The translations under genes and the position numbers were made by a program. The notes beneath the pieces were generated by a model, which worked only from the letters and a program-made list of their open reading frames with translations, ran no database searches and had not been told where the DNA came from. A stretch of DNA of 64,000 bases from Bacillus sp. ISL-45 (GTDB lineage: Bacteria; Bacillota; Bacilli; Bacillales; Cytobacillaceae): the NCBI RefSeq assembly GCF_018613195.1, contig NZ_JAGGQQ010000005.1, positions 91,593-155,592 on the forward strand, given 5' to 3'. The first letter of the stretch is position 1. Each line of letters opens with the position of its first letter. This document shows, piece by piece, positions 31,460 to 40,673 of the stretch.

Positions 31460-32641
31460 TTGTCTCAGGGGAATCAATCGTGCCTGCGATTTTCATTAGA
31501 AGAGTCTGTGTGGTTTCAAAGAGGACAGGAAGTCGCGGAGCTAGTCTCGATTTCACTCGATCCGAATATAACCATCCAGGAAAATGAACAATACGTATCC
31601 ATTCGCGGATCGCTGGAGTTGACTGGGGAATATACATGCCATGAACAGCAGCAAGAGGATGATAGTCAAATCGCAGCTCTTAAGTACGTGCATTCTGTCA
31701 TGGAAAGGGAAGAAGGGGTCTATGAATTCCTTCATCGTTTCCCGGTAGATATCACAATTCCTAAAAACCGGATCGAAAGCATCTATGACATTGACATTCA
31801 GGTGGAAGGTTTCGATTATGTTTTTCCAGAAAAAGACCGCCTGAAGCTGAATGCTGACCTTGCCATCACTGGCCTGTACGGCGAACAGCAGCATGAAGCC
31901 GATCAGGATGCTGACCGTGAAGAGGCGGAGGAACTGGAAGTCAGCTACCGCGAGGAGGCTACTGCAGAGGTTGAGGATGACTTTGCAGCGGAAGCTGAAG
32001 CAGATTCAGAGACCGATAACCAGGAAGAGAGAGAGGAACAAGAGTTCCCGGAAGCTCCTGCCTATTCCTTCGTCCAGCAAAATGAAACATTAAATGAACA
32101 GGAAGAGCAGGACTCCTACGAAGAAGAACTGTATGCGCCATTCAGGGCAGAAGCAAAGAAATCGCTAGATGCAGAAGAAGCATCTGAACCTGAATTGCAA
32201 GAGCAAAGAGAGCAACAACAAGTTCCTGAGTATGCTTTAAATGACTTCAGAGGTGAGCCGGAGCCGGTTGCGGAGGTCGAAATAGAGCAAGAGGAAGCGG
32301 AAGTCGAACTGGAGGCAGAGGACCAGCCAGAAGCAGAAAATCAGCCTGCTGAAATGGAAGAGTCTCCTGAAAGCTCATCCTCCCCAATATTGAAAAAGAA
32401 GAAGCCGAATATGAAACAAGGCATTTCGATTGCTGAATTCTTAGCTCGTAAGGAAGAAGGAACTGAGGTTGCAAAAATAAGAGTGTGTATTGTCCAGCAA
32501 GGCGATTCACTTCAATCGATTTCCGAACGATATGATGTGCCAGTCCAGCAGCTTCTGCGGGTGAATCATCTGAGCATCGACCATGAGGTACATGAAGGCC
32601 AGGTACTATATGTCCCGGGCGTAGCCGTTCACAATAGCTAA
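31460..32641 (+). CDS. spoVID: Spore coat morphogenetic protein SpoVID
   Basis: SpoVID drives encasement of the forespore by the coat and is made in the mother cell under sigma E. Residues 1-130 form the conserved N-terminal domain (LRFSLEESVWFQRGQEVAEL, then VSIRGSLELTGEY). The middle (about 140-310) is low-complexity, extremely rich in Glu, Gln and Ala. The C-terminus (about 340-388) is a LysM domain (VQQGDSLQSISERYDVPVQQ). At 393 residues it is shorter than B. subtilis SpoVID (575), mainly in the acidic middle. TTG 31460 is preferred to ATG 31442 because AAAGGAGGA lies between the two. Confidence 0.92.
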   Translation: MSQGNQSCLRFSLEESVWFQRGQEVAELVSISLDPNITIQENEQYVSIRGSLELTGEYTCHEQQQEDDSQIAALKYVHSVMEREEGVYEFLHRFPVDITIPKNRIESIYDIDIQVEGFDYVFPEKDRLKLNADLAITGLYGEQQHEADQDADREEAEELEVSYREEATAEVEDDFAAEAEADSETDNQEEREEQEFPEAPAYSFVQQNETLNEQEEQDSYEEELYAPFRAEAKKSLDAEEASEPELQEQREQQQVPEYALNDFRGEPEPVAEVEIEQEEAEVELEAEDQPEAENQPAEMEESPESSSSPILKKKKPNMKQGISIAEFLARKEEGTEVAKIRVCIVQQGDSLQSISERYDVPVQQLLRVNHLSIDHEVHEGQVLYVPGVAVHNS

Positions 32642-32680
32642 CATTTTTCACTTTATAAGTATAAAAATTTTGCACTACGA

Positions 32681-32856
32681 TTAGTGTCCAGCTCTTGCGC
32701 CTAGCCCTTCGAGTCGCTTCGGCCGTCCCATGAAGTCAAAGAACGACTTCAGCGGTCGGCCCTCTATGCACAGGACGTGCAGACCCGCCAGCAACACGAT
32801 ATGGCGTTTTTAGGCGGGCAGCGCTTGGCGGGGCTGACCAAGGCGCTTGCGCTTTT
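32681..32856 (+). repeat. Dispersed structured repeat, copy 1
   Basis: It runs from TTAGTGTCCAGCTC to GGCGCTTGCGCTTTT. The outer arms GCGCCTAGCCC and GGGGCTGACCAAGGCGC can pair, and an inner hairpin TGAAGTC-loop-GACTTCA is extended by GGCCG/CGGCC. Compared with copy 2 it has about 50 bp more before the 3' arm. It lies between spoVID and ysxE, where no credible gene is present. Confidence 0.75.
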
Positions 32857-32940
32857 ATTTGTAGCAACGCCTTGTCCAAAAGGAGGCTGGTTGTCAGGGC
32901 TGGCTTGGCTGCTGGCTGGGATTGCTATAGCTTTTAGTAT

Positions 32941-32963
32941 GGGCAGGTGTCTAACACCTGCCC
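32941..32963 (+). terminator. Perfect hairpin, possible terminator
   Basis: GGGCAGGTGT (32941-32950) and ACACCTGCCC (32954-32963) pair perfectly around CTA and are followed by AGATTTATTTATT. The T tract is interrupted, so termination is plausible but not certain. Confidence 0.5.
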
Positions 32964-33010
32964 AGATTTATTTATTCAAGAATAAATAGGTCTAATGCTC
33001 AATTCGAGAA

Positions 33011-33059
33011 TTGTCCAGCTTCTTCGCTTGTTGGGGCTGACCAAGGCGCTTAGGCTTTT
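33011..33059 (+). repeat. Dispersed structured repeat, truncated copy 3
   Basis: TTGTCCAGCTTC joined almost directly to GGGGCTGACCAAGGCGCTT and GGCTTTT. The inner hairpin is missing. It lies 33 bp before ysxE. Confidence 0.6.
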
Positions 33060-33092
33060 CTAAATATATGTCCAGAAAGTAGGCGAGATTCG

Positions 33093-34130
33093 ATGGATGA
33101 TCGCAATTTTTTAAAAGAAGAGTCTGCAGTATTAAAGCAATATCCTATCGATCCTTATTTTGCAGAGGATTTTGGCAAAGTGAAAAAAGTTTATACAAAA
33201 TCGGGGACTTTCGCTTTGAAAAAAATCCACCCGTATGAGGGGACAGATTTTATCAAACATATCCAGCACCTTTATCAAAAAGGCTATAACAGGATTGTCC
33301 CAGTCTATCCGGCAAATGACGGAAGATATGCAGTGTTGCATAATAAGTCCCTGTATTATTTAATGCCGTGGATGCCGAATGAGACAAGAGAGGAACAGTC
33401 TCAAAGACACCAGCAGCTGTTCAGGGAATTGGCGAGGATGCATACATTGTCCGTCAAGGAACTTGAAATAAGTGCAGAAGTGAAGCAGGAGCATTATGAA
33501 AGGACATTGAAAGAATGGGAAAAGGAAGAAGAATTCATTAATGGTTTTCTTGAAAGCTGTGAGAACAGGGTATATATGTCCCCGTTTGAACTGACATTCT
33601 GCCTGTATTATATCCAGATTCGCCAGGCAATCCAGTTCGCCAAGCAAAAGCTGGAGACATGGAGTGAAAAAACGAAGGAGCAAAAGAAAACGAGGACAGT
33701 CACGCTTCACGGTAAGGTCTCTCCTGAACACTTCCTGTTTGATGAAAGAGGGTACGGGTATTTCATCAATTTCGAGAAGGCGAGGCAAGGGTCCCCAATC
33801 CAGGATATGCTCCCATTCCTGGCAAGGTCTCTGAAAACCCAGCCCAAGTATGGAGATGAAATTATCGACTGGATTTATGTATATCTGAAATACTTTCCTT
33901 TCCGAGAGGACGAAATGCAGCTATTTATGAGTTATCTTGCTTTTCCGTCAGGCATTATCCGGGTTGCGGAGATGTACCATCAGCGCAGGACAGAAGTGGA
34001 TGAAAGGAAGTTTGTCCAAAAGCTGCAGCGACAATACTGGCTCTTGAGCAATACGGGTTACGTAGTGACCAAGATTGACGAAATGGAAAAACAAAAGGAG
34101 CAGGCAAAACAAGAAGGAGCCCAGAGCTAA
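33093..34130 (+). CDS. ysxE: CotS-family spore coat protein YsxE (kinase-like)
   Basis: A 345-residue protein of the CotS/YsxE family, which has an aminoglycoside-phosphotransferase-like kinase fold and is found in spore coats. A lysine in SGTFALKKIHPYEG may be the ATP lysine. The catalytic-loop region reads LHGKVSPEHFLFDERG and the metal-binding DFG-like place reads YFINFEKA, so the usual catalytic aspartates are replaced by V/S and N/E. It may be a pseudokinase. Start ATG 33093 with a weak GGCGAG site. It is spoVID's neighbour in B. subtilis as well. Confidence 0.9.
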   Translation: MDDRNFLKEESAVLKQYPIDPYFAEDFGKVKKVYTKSGTFALKKIHPYEGTDFIKHIQHLYQKGYNRIVPVYPANDGRYAVLHNKSLYYLMPWMPNETREEQSQRHQQLFRELARMHTLSVKELEISAEVKQEHYERTLKEWEKEEEFINGFLESCENRVYMSPFELTFCLYYIQIRQAIQFAKQKLETWSEKTKEQKKTRTVTLHGKVSPEHFLFDERGYGYFINFEKARQGSPIQDMLPFLARSLKTQPKYGDEIIDWIYVYLKYFPFREDEMQLFMSYLAFPSGIIRVAEMYHQRRTEVDERKFVQKLQRQYWLLSNTGYVVTKIDEMEKQKEQAKQEGAQS

Positions 34131-34150
34131 AAGATGCTCTCAGGCTCCTT
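34114..34150. terminator. Bidirectional terminator hairpin
   Basis: AAGGAGCC (34114-34121) pairs with GGCTCCTT (34143-34150) and AGAGC with GCTCT inside. It overlaps the ends of ysxE and of the minus-strand gene that converges on it. Confidence 0.65.
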
Positions 34151-34343
34151 AAATTATTTCGAATTTTATCGCAAGGGCAATAAGGATGAATATCGTTAAC
34201 AGGAAGACATCAAATGTCGTCGGAAAAAACAGGGTTCGGATTCCCTGGAAAACGCAAAAAGGAATAATGAGCTGAGCGCATACTGCCCGCGCCGTCCTTG
34301 CCCACTTTGGGAGTGTATAAGGATTATACCTTCGTCTCTTCAT
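34149..34343 (-). CDS. Small membrane protein of unknown function
   Basis: A 64-residue protein with a basic N-terminus (MKRRRYNPYTLPKWARTARAV) followed by two hydrophobic segments, about 23-38 and 43-62. ATG 34343 is chosen because GGAGGG precedes it by six bases. The in-frame TTG 34361 lies upstream of that site. No family recognised. It lies alone on the minus strand between ysxE and the valS leader. Confidence 0.65.
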   Translation of the reverse strand: MKRRRYNPYTLPKWARTARAVCAQLIIPFCVFQGIRTLFFPTTFDVFLLTIFILIALAIKFEII

Positions 34344-34467
34344 CGCCATCCCTCCAAACAATCAGGTATCCCTTTTTTTATTCTATGAGTGAGAGGCCGA
34401 AAAAGTGCTTATTGTTCGCACATCAAGGAGCAAAAAGTATAAAATAATAAAAAAAAGGAAATGATGA

Positions 34468-34497
34468 TTGACGTCAATCCACTTTTTTGGGTAGTAT
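34468..34497 (+). promoter_or_regulatory. Sigma-A promoter of valS
   Basis: TTGACG (34468-34473), an 18-bp spacer and TAGTAT (34492-34497) lie about 35 bp before the T-box leader. Confidence 0.6.
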
Positions 34498-34530
34498 ATC
34501 TAATATACAAAACACATAATAAAGCAAAGC

Positions 34531-34786
34531 TTTGACAGGGAAGAGTACATGAGCAGCCAGCTTAAAGAGAGGGAGTCCATTAGCTGCGAGGACTTCTAAG
34601 CGGAACCATGGAAGGTCGCCCTTGAGCATCGCCTGGGAACGGAATGACTCCCAGTAACAGGCGACGGTGAAGAACCGTTATCCATATTTGAGCCAGCAAC
34701 AAAACTGTTTTTACCGTTGCTGGGAAAAAAGGTGGTACCGCGAACAAACTCCATTCGTCCTTTTATGGCGAATGGAGTTTTTTATT
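34531..34786 (+). promoter_or_regulatory. T-box leader, valine specific (valS)
   Basis: A T-box riboswitch responding to uncharged tRNA-Val. Stem I opens with GACAGGGAAGAGTA (loop-E motif AGAGTA) and returns through CATGGAAGGTCGCCC, placing the specifier GTC at 34615-34617, followed by G. Stem II with CGCCTG/CAGGCG and stem III ACGGT/ACCGT follow. The T-box AAGGTGGTACCGCG is at 34729-34742. Read-through into valS is expected when valyl-tRNA is short. Confidence 0.95.
34746..34784 (+). terminator. valS attenuator terminator
   Basis: AAACTCCATTCG (34746-34757) and CGAATGGAGTTT (34769-34780) pair perfectly and run into TTTTT. Confidence 0.93.
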
Positions 34787-34817
34787 TTTGAAATGCATTT
34801 GAATGGAGGAAAAACTG

Positions 34818-37457
34818 ATGGAAGAGAATTTGTCTATGCCGACTAAATACGATCCGTCTTCAATTGAGCAAGGACGTTATGAATGGTGGATCAAGGGTAA
34901 GTTTTTCGAAGCAAAGGATGACGAAACGAAAAAGCCTTATACAATCGTGATCCCCCCGCCAAACGTAACTGGAAAGCTTCACCTTGGCCATGCATGGGAT
35001 ACAGCGCTTCAGGATATCCTGACGCGAATGAAGCGCATGCAGGGCTATGATGTACTTTGGCTCCCGGGGATGGACCATGCAGGCATCGCGACACAGGCGA
35101 AGGTCGACGAGAAACTTCGCAGCCAGGGCATCAACCGATACGAGCTTGGCCGTGAAAAGTTTTTGGAAGAATCGTGGAAGTGGAAAGAGGAATATGCTCA
35201 GCATATCCGGAAGCAGTGGTCAAAGCTTGGGCTGGGACTGGATTACAGCCGCGAGCGCTTCACATTGGATGAAGGTCTATCCAAGGCGGTAAAAGAAGTA
35301 TTCGTTTCTTTATACCGCAAAGGCCTTATCTACCGCGGCGAATACATCATCAACTGGGACCCTGCAGCGAAAACGGCTTTATCTGACATTGAGGTTATCC
35401 ATAAAGATGTCCAGGGTGCTTTCTACCATATAAGATATCCTCTGGCAGATGGCAGCGGCCATATCGAAATCGCGACGACAAGACCGGAAACCATGCTTGG
35501 CGATACTGCGGTTGCGGTTCATCCGGAAGATGACCGCTACAAGCATTTAATCGGCAAAACGGTTATTCTGCCAATCGTTGGCCGTGAAATCCCGATTGTC
35601 GGCGACGATTATGTTGATATGGAGTTTGGTTCAGGCGCAGTTAAAATCACTCCTGCACATGACCCTAACGACTTTGAAATTGGCAACCGCCATAACCTTG
35701 AAAGAGTCCTAGTCATGAACGAAGACGGCTCAATGAACGCAAAAGCCGGCAAATATCAGGGTATGGACCGCTTCGAGTGCCGCAAGCAAATCGTCAAGGA
35801 TCTTCAGGATGAAGGCGTACTGTTCAAGATTGAAGAGCACATGCACTCGGTAGGACACTCTGAGCGAAGCGGAGCAGTAGTAGAGCCTTATCTTTCAACT
35901 CAATGGTTCGTTAAAATGCAGCCGCTTGCTGATGAAGCAATCGCACTTCAAGGCAAAGATGAGAAGGTTAACTTCGTTCCTGATCGCTTTGAAAACACTT
36001 ATATGCGCTGGATGGAAAACATCCGCGACTGGTGTATTTCCCGTCAGCTTTGGTGGGGCCACCGAATTCCTGCCTGGTACCATAAAGAAACAGGCGAGGT
36101 ATACGTTGACCATGAGCCTCCAGCAGACCCTGAGAACTGGGAACAGGACAATGATGTTCTAGACACTTGGTTCAGCTCGGCGTTATGGCCGTTCTCAACA
36201 ATGGGCTGGCCGGATGAAGATGCAGCGGATTATAAACGACACTATCCAACTGATGCCCTCGTAACGGGTTATGACATCATCTTCTTCTGGGTATCACGGA
36301 TGATTTTCCAGGGACTTGAGTTCACTGGACAGAGACCATTCAAAGATGTACTGATCCACGGACTCGTTCGTGCAGAAGATGGCCGCAAGATGAGTAAGTC
36401 ACTTGGAAATGGTGTTGACCCGATGGATGTCATCGACGAGTACGGCGCCGACTCACTCCGCTACTTCCTGACAACAGGAAGCTCACCGGGCCAGGACCTG
36501 CGCTACAGCACTGAAAAGGTTGAAGCGACCTGGAATTTTGCCAATAAAATTTGGAATGCATCACGTTTTGCCTTGATGAACATGAATGGCCTGAAATATG
36601 AAGAAATCGATTTGAGCGGGGAGAAATCCGTTGCCGACAAGTGGATTTTGACTAGGCTGAATGAAACGATTGAAACAGTGACAAGGCTGTCAGACCGCTA
36701 TGAGTTCGGCGAAGTCGGCAGGGCTCTATACAACTTCATCTGGGATGATTTCTGTGACTGGTATATCGAAATGGCAAAGCTTCCGCTCTACGGCGAAGAT
36801 GAAGCAGCCAAGAAGACGACAAGATCGATTCTTGCATACGTTCTTGATAACACAATGCGTCTGCTTCACCCATTCATGCCATTCATTACAGAAGAAATCT
36901 GGCAGAACCTTCCGCATGAAGGGGAGTCCATCACGGTTGCAAGCTGGCCGAAGGTTGATCCTGCTCTGACTGATAAAGATGCAGCAGACGATATGAAGCT
37001 GCTGGTTGAAGTCATCCGCGCAGTGAGGAACATCCGCTCGGAGGTAAATACTCCGCTCAGCAAGAAGGTTGATATGTTCCTGAAGGCAAAGGATGAAAAG
37101 ACATTAAGCATGCTTGAGAATAACCGCGGCTATATCGTCCGTTTCTGTAATCCAGAGAACCTGGAAATCGGGCTTCAAGTCAACGCTCCTGAAAAAGCGA
37201 TGACAGCTGTCGCTACTGGACTTGAAATCATCATGCCGCTTGAAGGCCTGATCAACATCGATGAAGAAATTGCCCGCCTTCAAAAGGAAAAAGAGAAGCT
37301 CGATAAAGAAGTAGAACGTGTACAGAAGAAGCTTGCTAACGAAGGCTTCGTTAAAAAAGCTCCGGAGAAAGTCATCGAAGAAGAGCGCGCAAAAGAAAAA
37401 GACTATCTGGAAAAACGTGCAGCAGTCGAAGCGCGTATCAGTGAATTAAGAAACTAA
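34818..37457 (+). CDS. valS: Valyl-tRNA synthetase
   Basis: The 879-residue class I synthetase charges tRNA-Val. The HIGH signature is in [16 protein letters not shown] (about residue 53). The CP1 editing domain contains [19 protein letters not shown]. The KMSKS loop is [15 protein letters not shown] near 523. The anticodon-binding domain and a C-terminal coiled-coil arm ([19 protein letters not shown]) follow. ATG 34818 is preferred to ATG 34803 because the GGAGG site lies just after the earlier codon. The length equals the B. subtilis enzyme within a residue. Confidence 0.98.
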   Translation: MEENLSMPTKYDPSSIEQGRYEWWIKGKFFEAKDDETKKPYTIVIPPPNVTGKLHLGHAWDTALQDILTRMKRMQGYDVLWLPGMDHAGIATQAKVDEKLRSQGINRYELGREKFLEESWKWKEEYAQHIRKQWSKLGLGLDYSRERFTLDEGLSKAVKEVFVSLYRKGLIYRGEYIINWDPAAKTALSDIEVIHKDVQGAFYHIRYPLADGSGHIEIATTRPETMLGDTAVAVHPEDDRYKHLIGKTVILPIVGREIPIVGDDYVDMEFGSGAVKITPAHDPNDFEIGNRHNLERVLVMNEDGSMNAKAGKYQGMDRFECRKQIVKDLQDEGVLFKIEEHMHSVGHSERSGAVVEPYLSTQWFVKMQPLADEAIALQGKDEKVNFVPDRFENTYMRWMENIRDWCISRQLWWGHRIPAWYHKETGEVYVDHEPPADPENWEQDNDVLDTWFSSALWPFSTMGWPDEDAADYKRHYPTDALVTGYDIIFFWVSRMIFQGLEFTGQRPFKDVLIHGLVRAEDGRKMSKSLGNGVDPMDVIDEYGADSLRYFLTTGSSPGQDLRYSTEKVEATWNFANKIWNASRFALMNMNGLKYEEIDLSGEKSVADKWILTRLNETIETVTRLSDRYEFGEVGRALYNFIWDDFCDWYIEMAKLPLYGEDEAAKKTTRSILAYVLDNTMRLLHPFMPFITEEIWQNLPHEGESITVASWPKVDPALTDKDAADDMKLLVEVIRAVRNIRSEVNTPLSKKVDMFLKAKDEKTLSMLENNRGYIVRFCNPENLEIGLQVNAPEKAMTAVATGLEIIMPLEGLINIDEEIARLQKEKEKLDKEVERVQKKLANEGFVKKAPEKVIEEERAKEKDYLEKRAAVEARISELRN

Positions 37458-37474
37458 TTTTAGATAAAAAATTT

Positions 37475-37502
37475 GAAGGCGAACCAGTATTGGTTCGTCT
37501 TC
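37475..37502 (+). other. Hairpin between valS and folC
   Basis: GAAGGCGAACCA (37475-37486) and TGGTTCGTCTTC (37491-37502) pair with one G-T wobble. No T tract follows, so it is more likely a processing or pausing hairpin than a terminator. folC is probably cotranscribed with valS. Confidence 0.5.
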
Positions 37503-37524
37503 ATCTTGAATTGAGGTGTGTTTG

Positions 37525-38838
37525 ATGTTTAATACATATGAACAGGCAATTGATTGGATCCATGCAAGGCTGCGGCTGGGTATGAAGCCAGGACTTTCAA
37601 GGATGGAATGGATGCTTGAAAGAATGGACCATCCAGAAAGATGGATCAAAACCATCCATGTCGGCGGCACGAACGGGAAAGGTTCAACAGTCACGTTCCT
37701 GCGTTCCATCCTGCAGACAGCAGGATACAGGGTCGGTACGTTTACTTCGCCATATTTTGAACAATTCAATGAGCGGATTAGCATCAATGGCCAGCCAATC
37801 AGTGATCAAGAATTGCTTGAACTGACGAATGCAATCAAGCCGCTTGCTGACGAACTGGATCATACGGAGTTGGGCGGACCGACTGAATTCGAAGTGATTA
37901 CTGCGATGTCACTCTATTACTTTGCAAAGATGTCACCTGTAGACGTTGTCATTTATGAGGTTGGGCTTGGCGGCCGCTTCGATTCGACCAATGTCATTCA
38001 CCCGCTGCTATCCATCATCACTAGTATCGGTCTCGATCACACCGCGATCCTGGGGGATACATATGAACAAATAGCTTTTGAAAAAGCGGGAATCATCAAG
38101 AATGGTGTAAGTACCATTACGGGAGTTGAGCAGCCCGAAGCACTGGATGTAATCAGAAGAAAAGCCCTTGAAAGCAAGTCCCCTATGTACCATCTTGGAG
38201 ATGAATTCACAACTGGTTCAAGAGAGTCCCTGGAGCGTGGAGAAAAATTTTCGTTTTCCAGCATGTTCGGCCAGCTCAAGAATCTGAAAACTTCAATGAT
38301 CGGTTCTTATCAGGCAGACAATGCCGCCTGTGCTGTAATGGCCAGCCAGGTCCTTGCAAACTACTATTCGTTTATGATTGAGGAAGAGCATATCAGAGAA
38401 GGGCTGATTGAAGCCTATTGGCCTGGACGGCTTGAGATAGTCAGTGAAACTCCTTTAGTCCTGATTGATGGTGCTCATAATGAAGAAGGAATTAATGCGC
38501 TGGCAAGTGAAATAAATTCCCGATTTGCCGATAAAAGGATTAGTATTCTTTTTGCGGCACTTAAGGATAAGAAGTTAGACAAGATGATCGCGACTCTTGA
38601 AGAAGCTGCCGACCAGCTGACTTTCACAACATTCGACTTTCCAAGGGCAGCTTCTGCGGAAGAACTAATGGAAGTTGGAAGCAATAAGGTAAATAACAAT
38701 CTCGCAGTCGATTATCAAGACTTTCTCTCTGTGAAAATAAATGAATTAAATGAAGATGAAATTCTAATTGTCACGGGCTCTCTTTACTTTCTATCAGAAG
38801 CAAAGCCTTTTATTGTGAACGTGTTGAAAAATAAATAA
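37525..38838 (+). CDS. folC: Folylpolyglutamate/dihydrofolate synthase
   Basis: The 437-residue ATP-dependent ligase adds glutamates to folates and may make dihydrofolate. The P-loop is VGGTNGKGSTVTFLRSIL near residue 46. The omega-type TSPYFEQFNERISINGQPI loop, the metal/ATP motif EVGLGGRFDSTNV and the C-terminal PGRLEIV and LIDGAHNEEG are typical. ATG 37525 follows GAGGTG at 37513-37518. The in-frame codon 37516 is inside that site. In B. subtilis comC follows directly. Here the diguanylate cyclase and pilus cluster intervene. Confidence 0.97.
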   Translation: MFNTYEQAIDWIHARLRLGMKPGLSRMEWMLERMDHPERWIKTIHVGGTNGKGSTVTFLRSILQTAGYRVGTFTSPYFEQFNERISINGQPISDQELLELTNAIKPLADELDHTELGGPTEFEVITAMSLYYFAKMSPVDVVIYEVGLGGRFDSTNVIHPLLSIITSIGLDHTAILGDTYEQIAFEKAGIIKNGVSTITGVEQPEALDVIRRKALESKSPMYHLGDEFTTGSRESLERGEKFSFSSMFGQLKNLKTSMIGSYQADNAACAVMASQVLANYYSFMIEEEHIREGLIEAYWPGRLEIVSETPLVLIDGAHNEEGINALASEINSRFADKRISILFAALKDKKLDKMIATLEEAADQLTFTTFDFPRAASAEELMEVGSNKVNNNLAVDYQDFLSVKINELNEDEILIVTGSLYFLSEAKPFIVNVLKNK

Positions 38839-38923
38839 GAAAATTATGACATTCGACAAAAAATTTGCTAAACTATTAACAAAAGTGTGACTTTTTACCT
38901 AGAAAGGAGGTGGATAGATAAAG

Positions 38924-40639
38924 ATGACTCCAATGATCAAAAAATCAATATGGTTCAGCTGGCTCCTGATCGTTCCGGTTGGGCTCTGGCTGACCTATCA
39001 AGTCTATCCGCCTCCTGATAATATTTCTGTATTGGATTTACTCACCTTTCTGGTGTTAATGTCTATTGTGGCTTCCATGCCGATGGTCGTCAATAATACG
39101 CCGATATTCCTGATCCAGTGGGTTTCGCTCGCTGTATTCCTGACATACGGTATTTTTGTGGAAATGGTTTTGATGCAAATTTCGGTGCTGATCCTTTTAA
39201 TGAGGCTCCGGGTACAAAAATCTGATATATACAGGTTTCCTCTGAATTCATTGATGTTCTTTATCGTTTCATTAGTGAGCGGATTGATATTTTATGCACT
39301 GGGCGGAATACATGGCGCTCATTTGGCCGACGATGCATCTACTTATATCTTGGGAACGGTATATGGCATTAGCAATTATAGTGTGAATACTTTATTCCTG
39401 ATATTCCTGCAAGCAGTCGTCCTAAAACTGAAGGGACCTTATTTCGGAAAAGATTTCATCTGGGAAACCGTTACGACATTGATTACATTTCCTATAGGCT
39501 TCATACTATATGAACTGTACCATAGTGAGATGGGGCTCTATTCCTTATTGTTTGTCGGGATTCCTTTCGCGAGTCTGTCTATCATTCTCAGTCTCTATTA
39601 TTCGAGCGGAAAGGTGAACCATTTTTTACAGAGTGCCGCTGAGATTGGCCACCAGCTGGCTGAAAGACTGAAGTCCAATGAAGTTGTTGATCTCTTTGTT
39701 CAAAAAGTGATTGAGATGCTTCCCGTTGACTATGCCTACATTTTGGATGTGGTGGATGACAGGGAACTGAAACTGATTCACAAGGTGGAATTTGGGGAAG
39801 TAATGGATCCTATAGCCGAGCCGCTTGGAAAAGGTAAAGGAATTAGCGGCCTTGTATGGGCTGAGAGAAAGCCTGTACTTTATCATTCAAAAAAACAATG
39901 GAAGCATATAAATTCAGGCTATATTCCAGCAAGTGCCGAAAGTATTCTCGGTGTGCCGATTGTCAGGAACAACCAGGTTATCGGTGTTCTTGTCCTGGTC
40001 GCAAACAAAAAGAGGGCATTCGAAAAATCTCAGCTGATGATCATCGATATCCTATGTTCTCACTTTGCGATTGCTGTGGAGAATGCGAGGCACCATGAAA
40101 AGACAAAGGAATACAGTGAACGCTGCGCATTGACCGGACTGTATAATTATCGCTACTTTGAAAACATGCTGTCTTCAGAATTCGGAAAATTACAAAAAGG
40201 CGAAAGACACCTTCTCTCCCTGATCCTGCTCGATATCGACCACTTCAAATCCGTCAACGACACATATGGACACCAAAGCGGAAATGAAATATTAATCGAG
40301 CTTGCTGAGCGGCTGAGGGAAAGAATCGGCCATATTGGCACAGTTGCCAGGTACGGCGGGGAAGAGTTTGTGATCCTGCTGCCTGACATGATGAAAGGCG
40401 ATGCCCTTAAACTGGCAGAACAAATCAGGCTGTTGATCGCCGAAAATCCCTTCACACTGCTGCAATCAATGGATGCAGAAGGAAAGCAGCTCTTAGTCCA
40501 TATCACTGCGTCAATCGGTGTGGCAACCGCCCCGCAGGACGCCGATGACTCACTGGCATTGATTAGGCATTCCGACCGTGCATTGTATGTTGGTGCAAAA
40601 AGGTCCGGACGGAATCGGGTTGCGGAGTATGTGAAATAA
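38924..40639 (+). CDS. Membrane GAF-GGDEF diguanylate cyclase
   Basis: A 571-residue protein that should make cyclic di-GMP. Residues 1-225 contain about seven membrane segments. A GAF domain (about 235-385; LFVQKVIEMLPVDYAYILDV, then GVPIVRNNQVIGVLVLV) and a GGDEF domain (about 400-570) follow. The catalytic motif is RYGGEEFVIL near residue 477 and the metal site is LLDIDHFKSVNDTYGH, so it appears active. The usual inhibitory RxxD upstream of GGEEF is replaced by GHIG, so product feedback at that site is unlikely. The domain order recalls B. subtilis DgcP (YtrP). A strong GGAGG at 38906-38910 precedes ATG 38924. Adjacency to a pilus cluster suggests a link to motility or biofilm, which is inference. 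Confidence 0.92.
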   Translation: MTPMIKKSIWFSWLLIVPVGLWLTYQVYPPPDNISVLDLLTFLVLMSIVASMPMVVNNTPIFLIQWVSLAVFLTYGIFVEMVLMQISVLILLMRLRVQKSDIYRFPLNSLMFFIVSLVSGLIFYALGGIHGAHLADDASTYILGTVYGISNYSVNTLFLIFLQAVVLKLKGPYFGKDFIWETVTTLITFPIGFILYELYHSEMGLYSLLFVGIPFASLSIILSLYYSSGKVNHFLQSAAEIGHQLAERLKSNEVVDLFVQKVIEMLPVDYAYILDVVDDRELKLIHKVEFGEVMDPIAEPLGKGKGISGLVWAERKPVLYHSKKQWKHINSGYIPASAESILGVPIVRNNQVIGVLVLVANKKRAFEKSQLMIIDILCSHFAIAVENARHHEKTKEYSERCALTGLYNYRYFENMLSSEFGKLQKGERHLLSLILLDIDHFKSVNDTYGHQSGNEILIELAERLRERIGHIGTVARYGGEEFVILLPDMMKGDALKLAEQIRLLIAENPFTLLQSMDAEGKQLLVHITASIGVATAPQDADDSLALIRHSDRALYVGAKRSGRNRVAEYVK

Positions 40640-40671
40640 ACAAGGCTGACCCCGTGTGGGTCAGCCTTGTT
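40639..40671. terminator. Bidirectional terminator
   Basis: A 14-bp perfect stem, AACAAGGCTGACCC (40639-40652) and GGGTCAGCCTTGTT (40658-40671), lies between the convergent cyclase and minor-pilin genes. Confidence 0.8.
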
Positions 40672-40673
40672 GT

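Noticed and set aside
32777-32989. 70-residue open frame
   Set aside because: It begins inside the dispersed repeat, has no ribosome-binding site and contains a perfect hairpin at its end.
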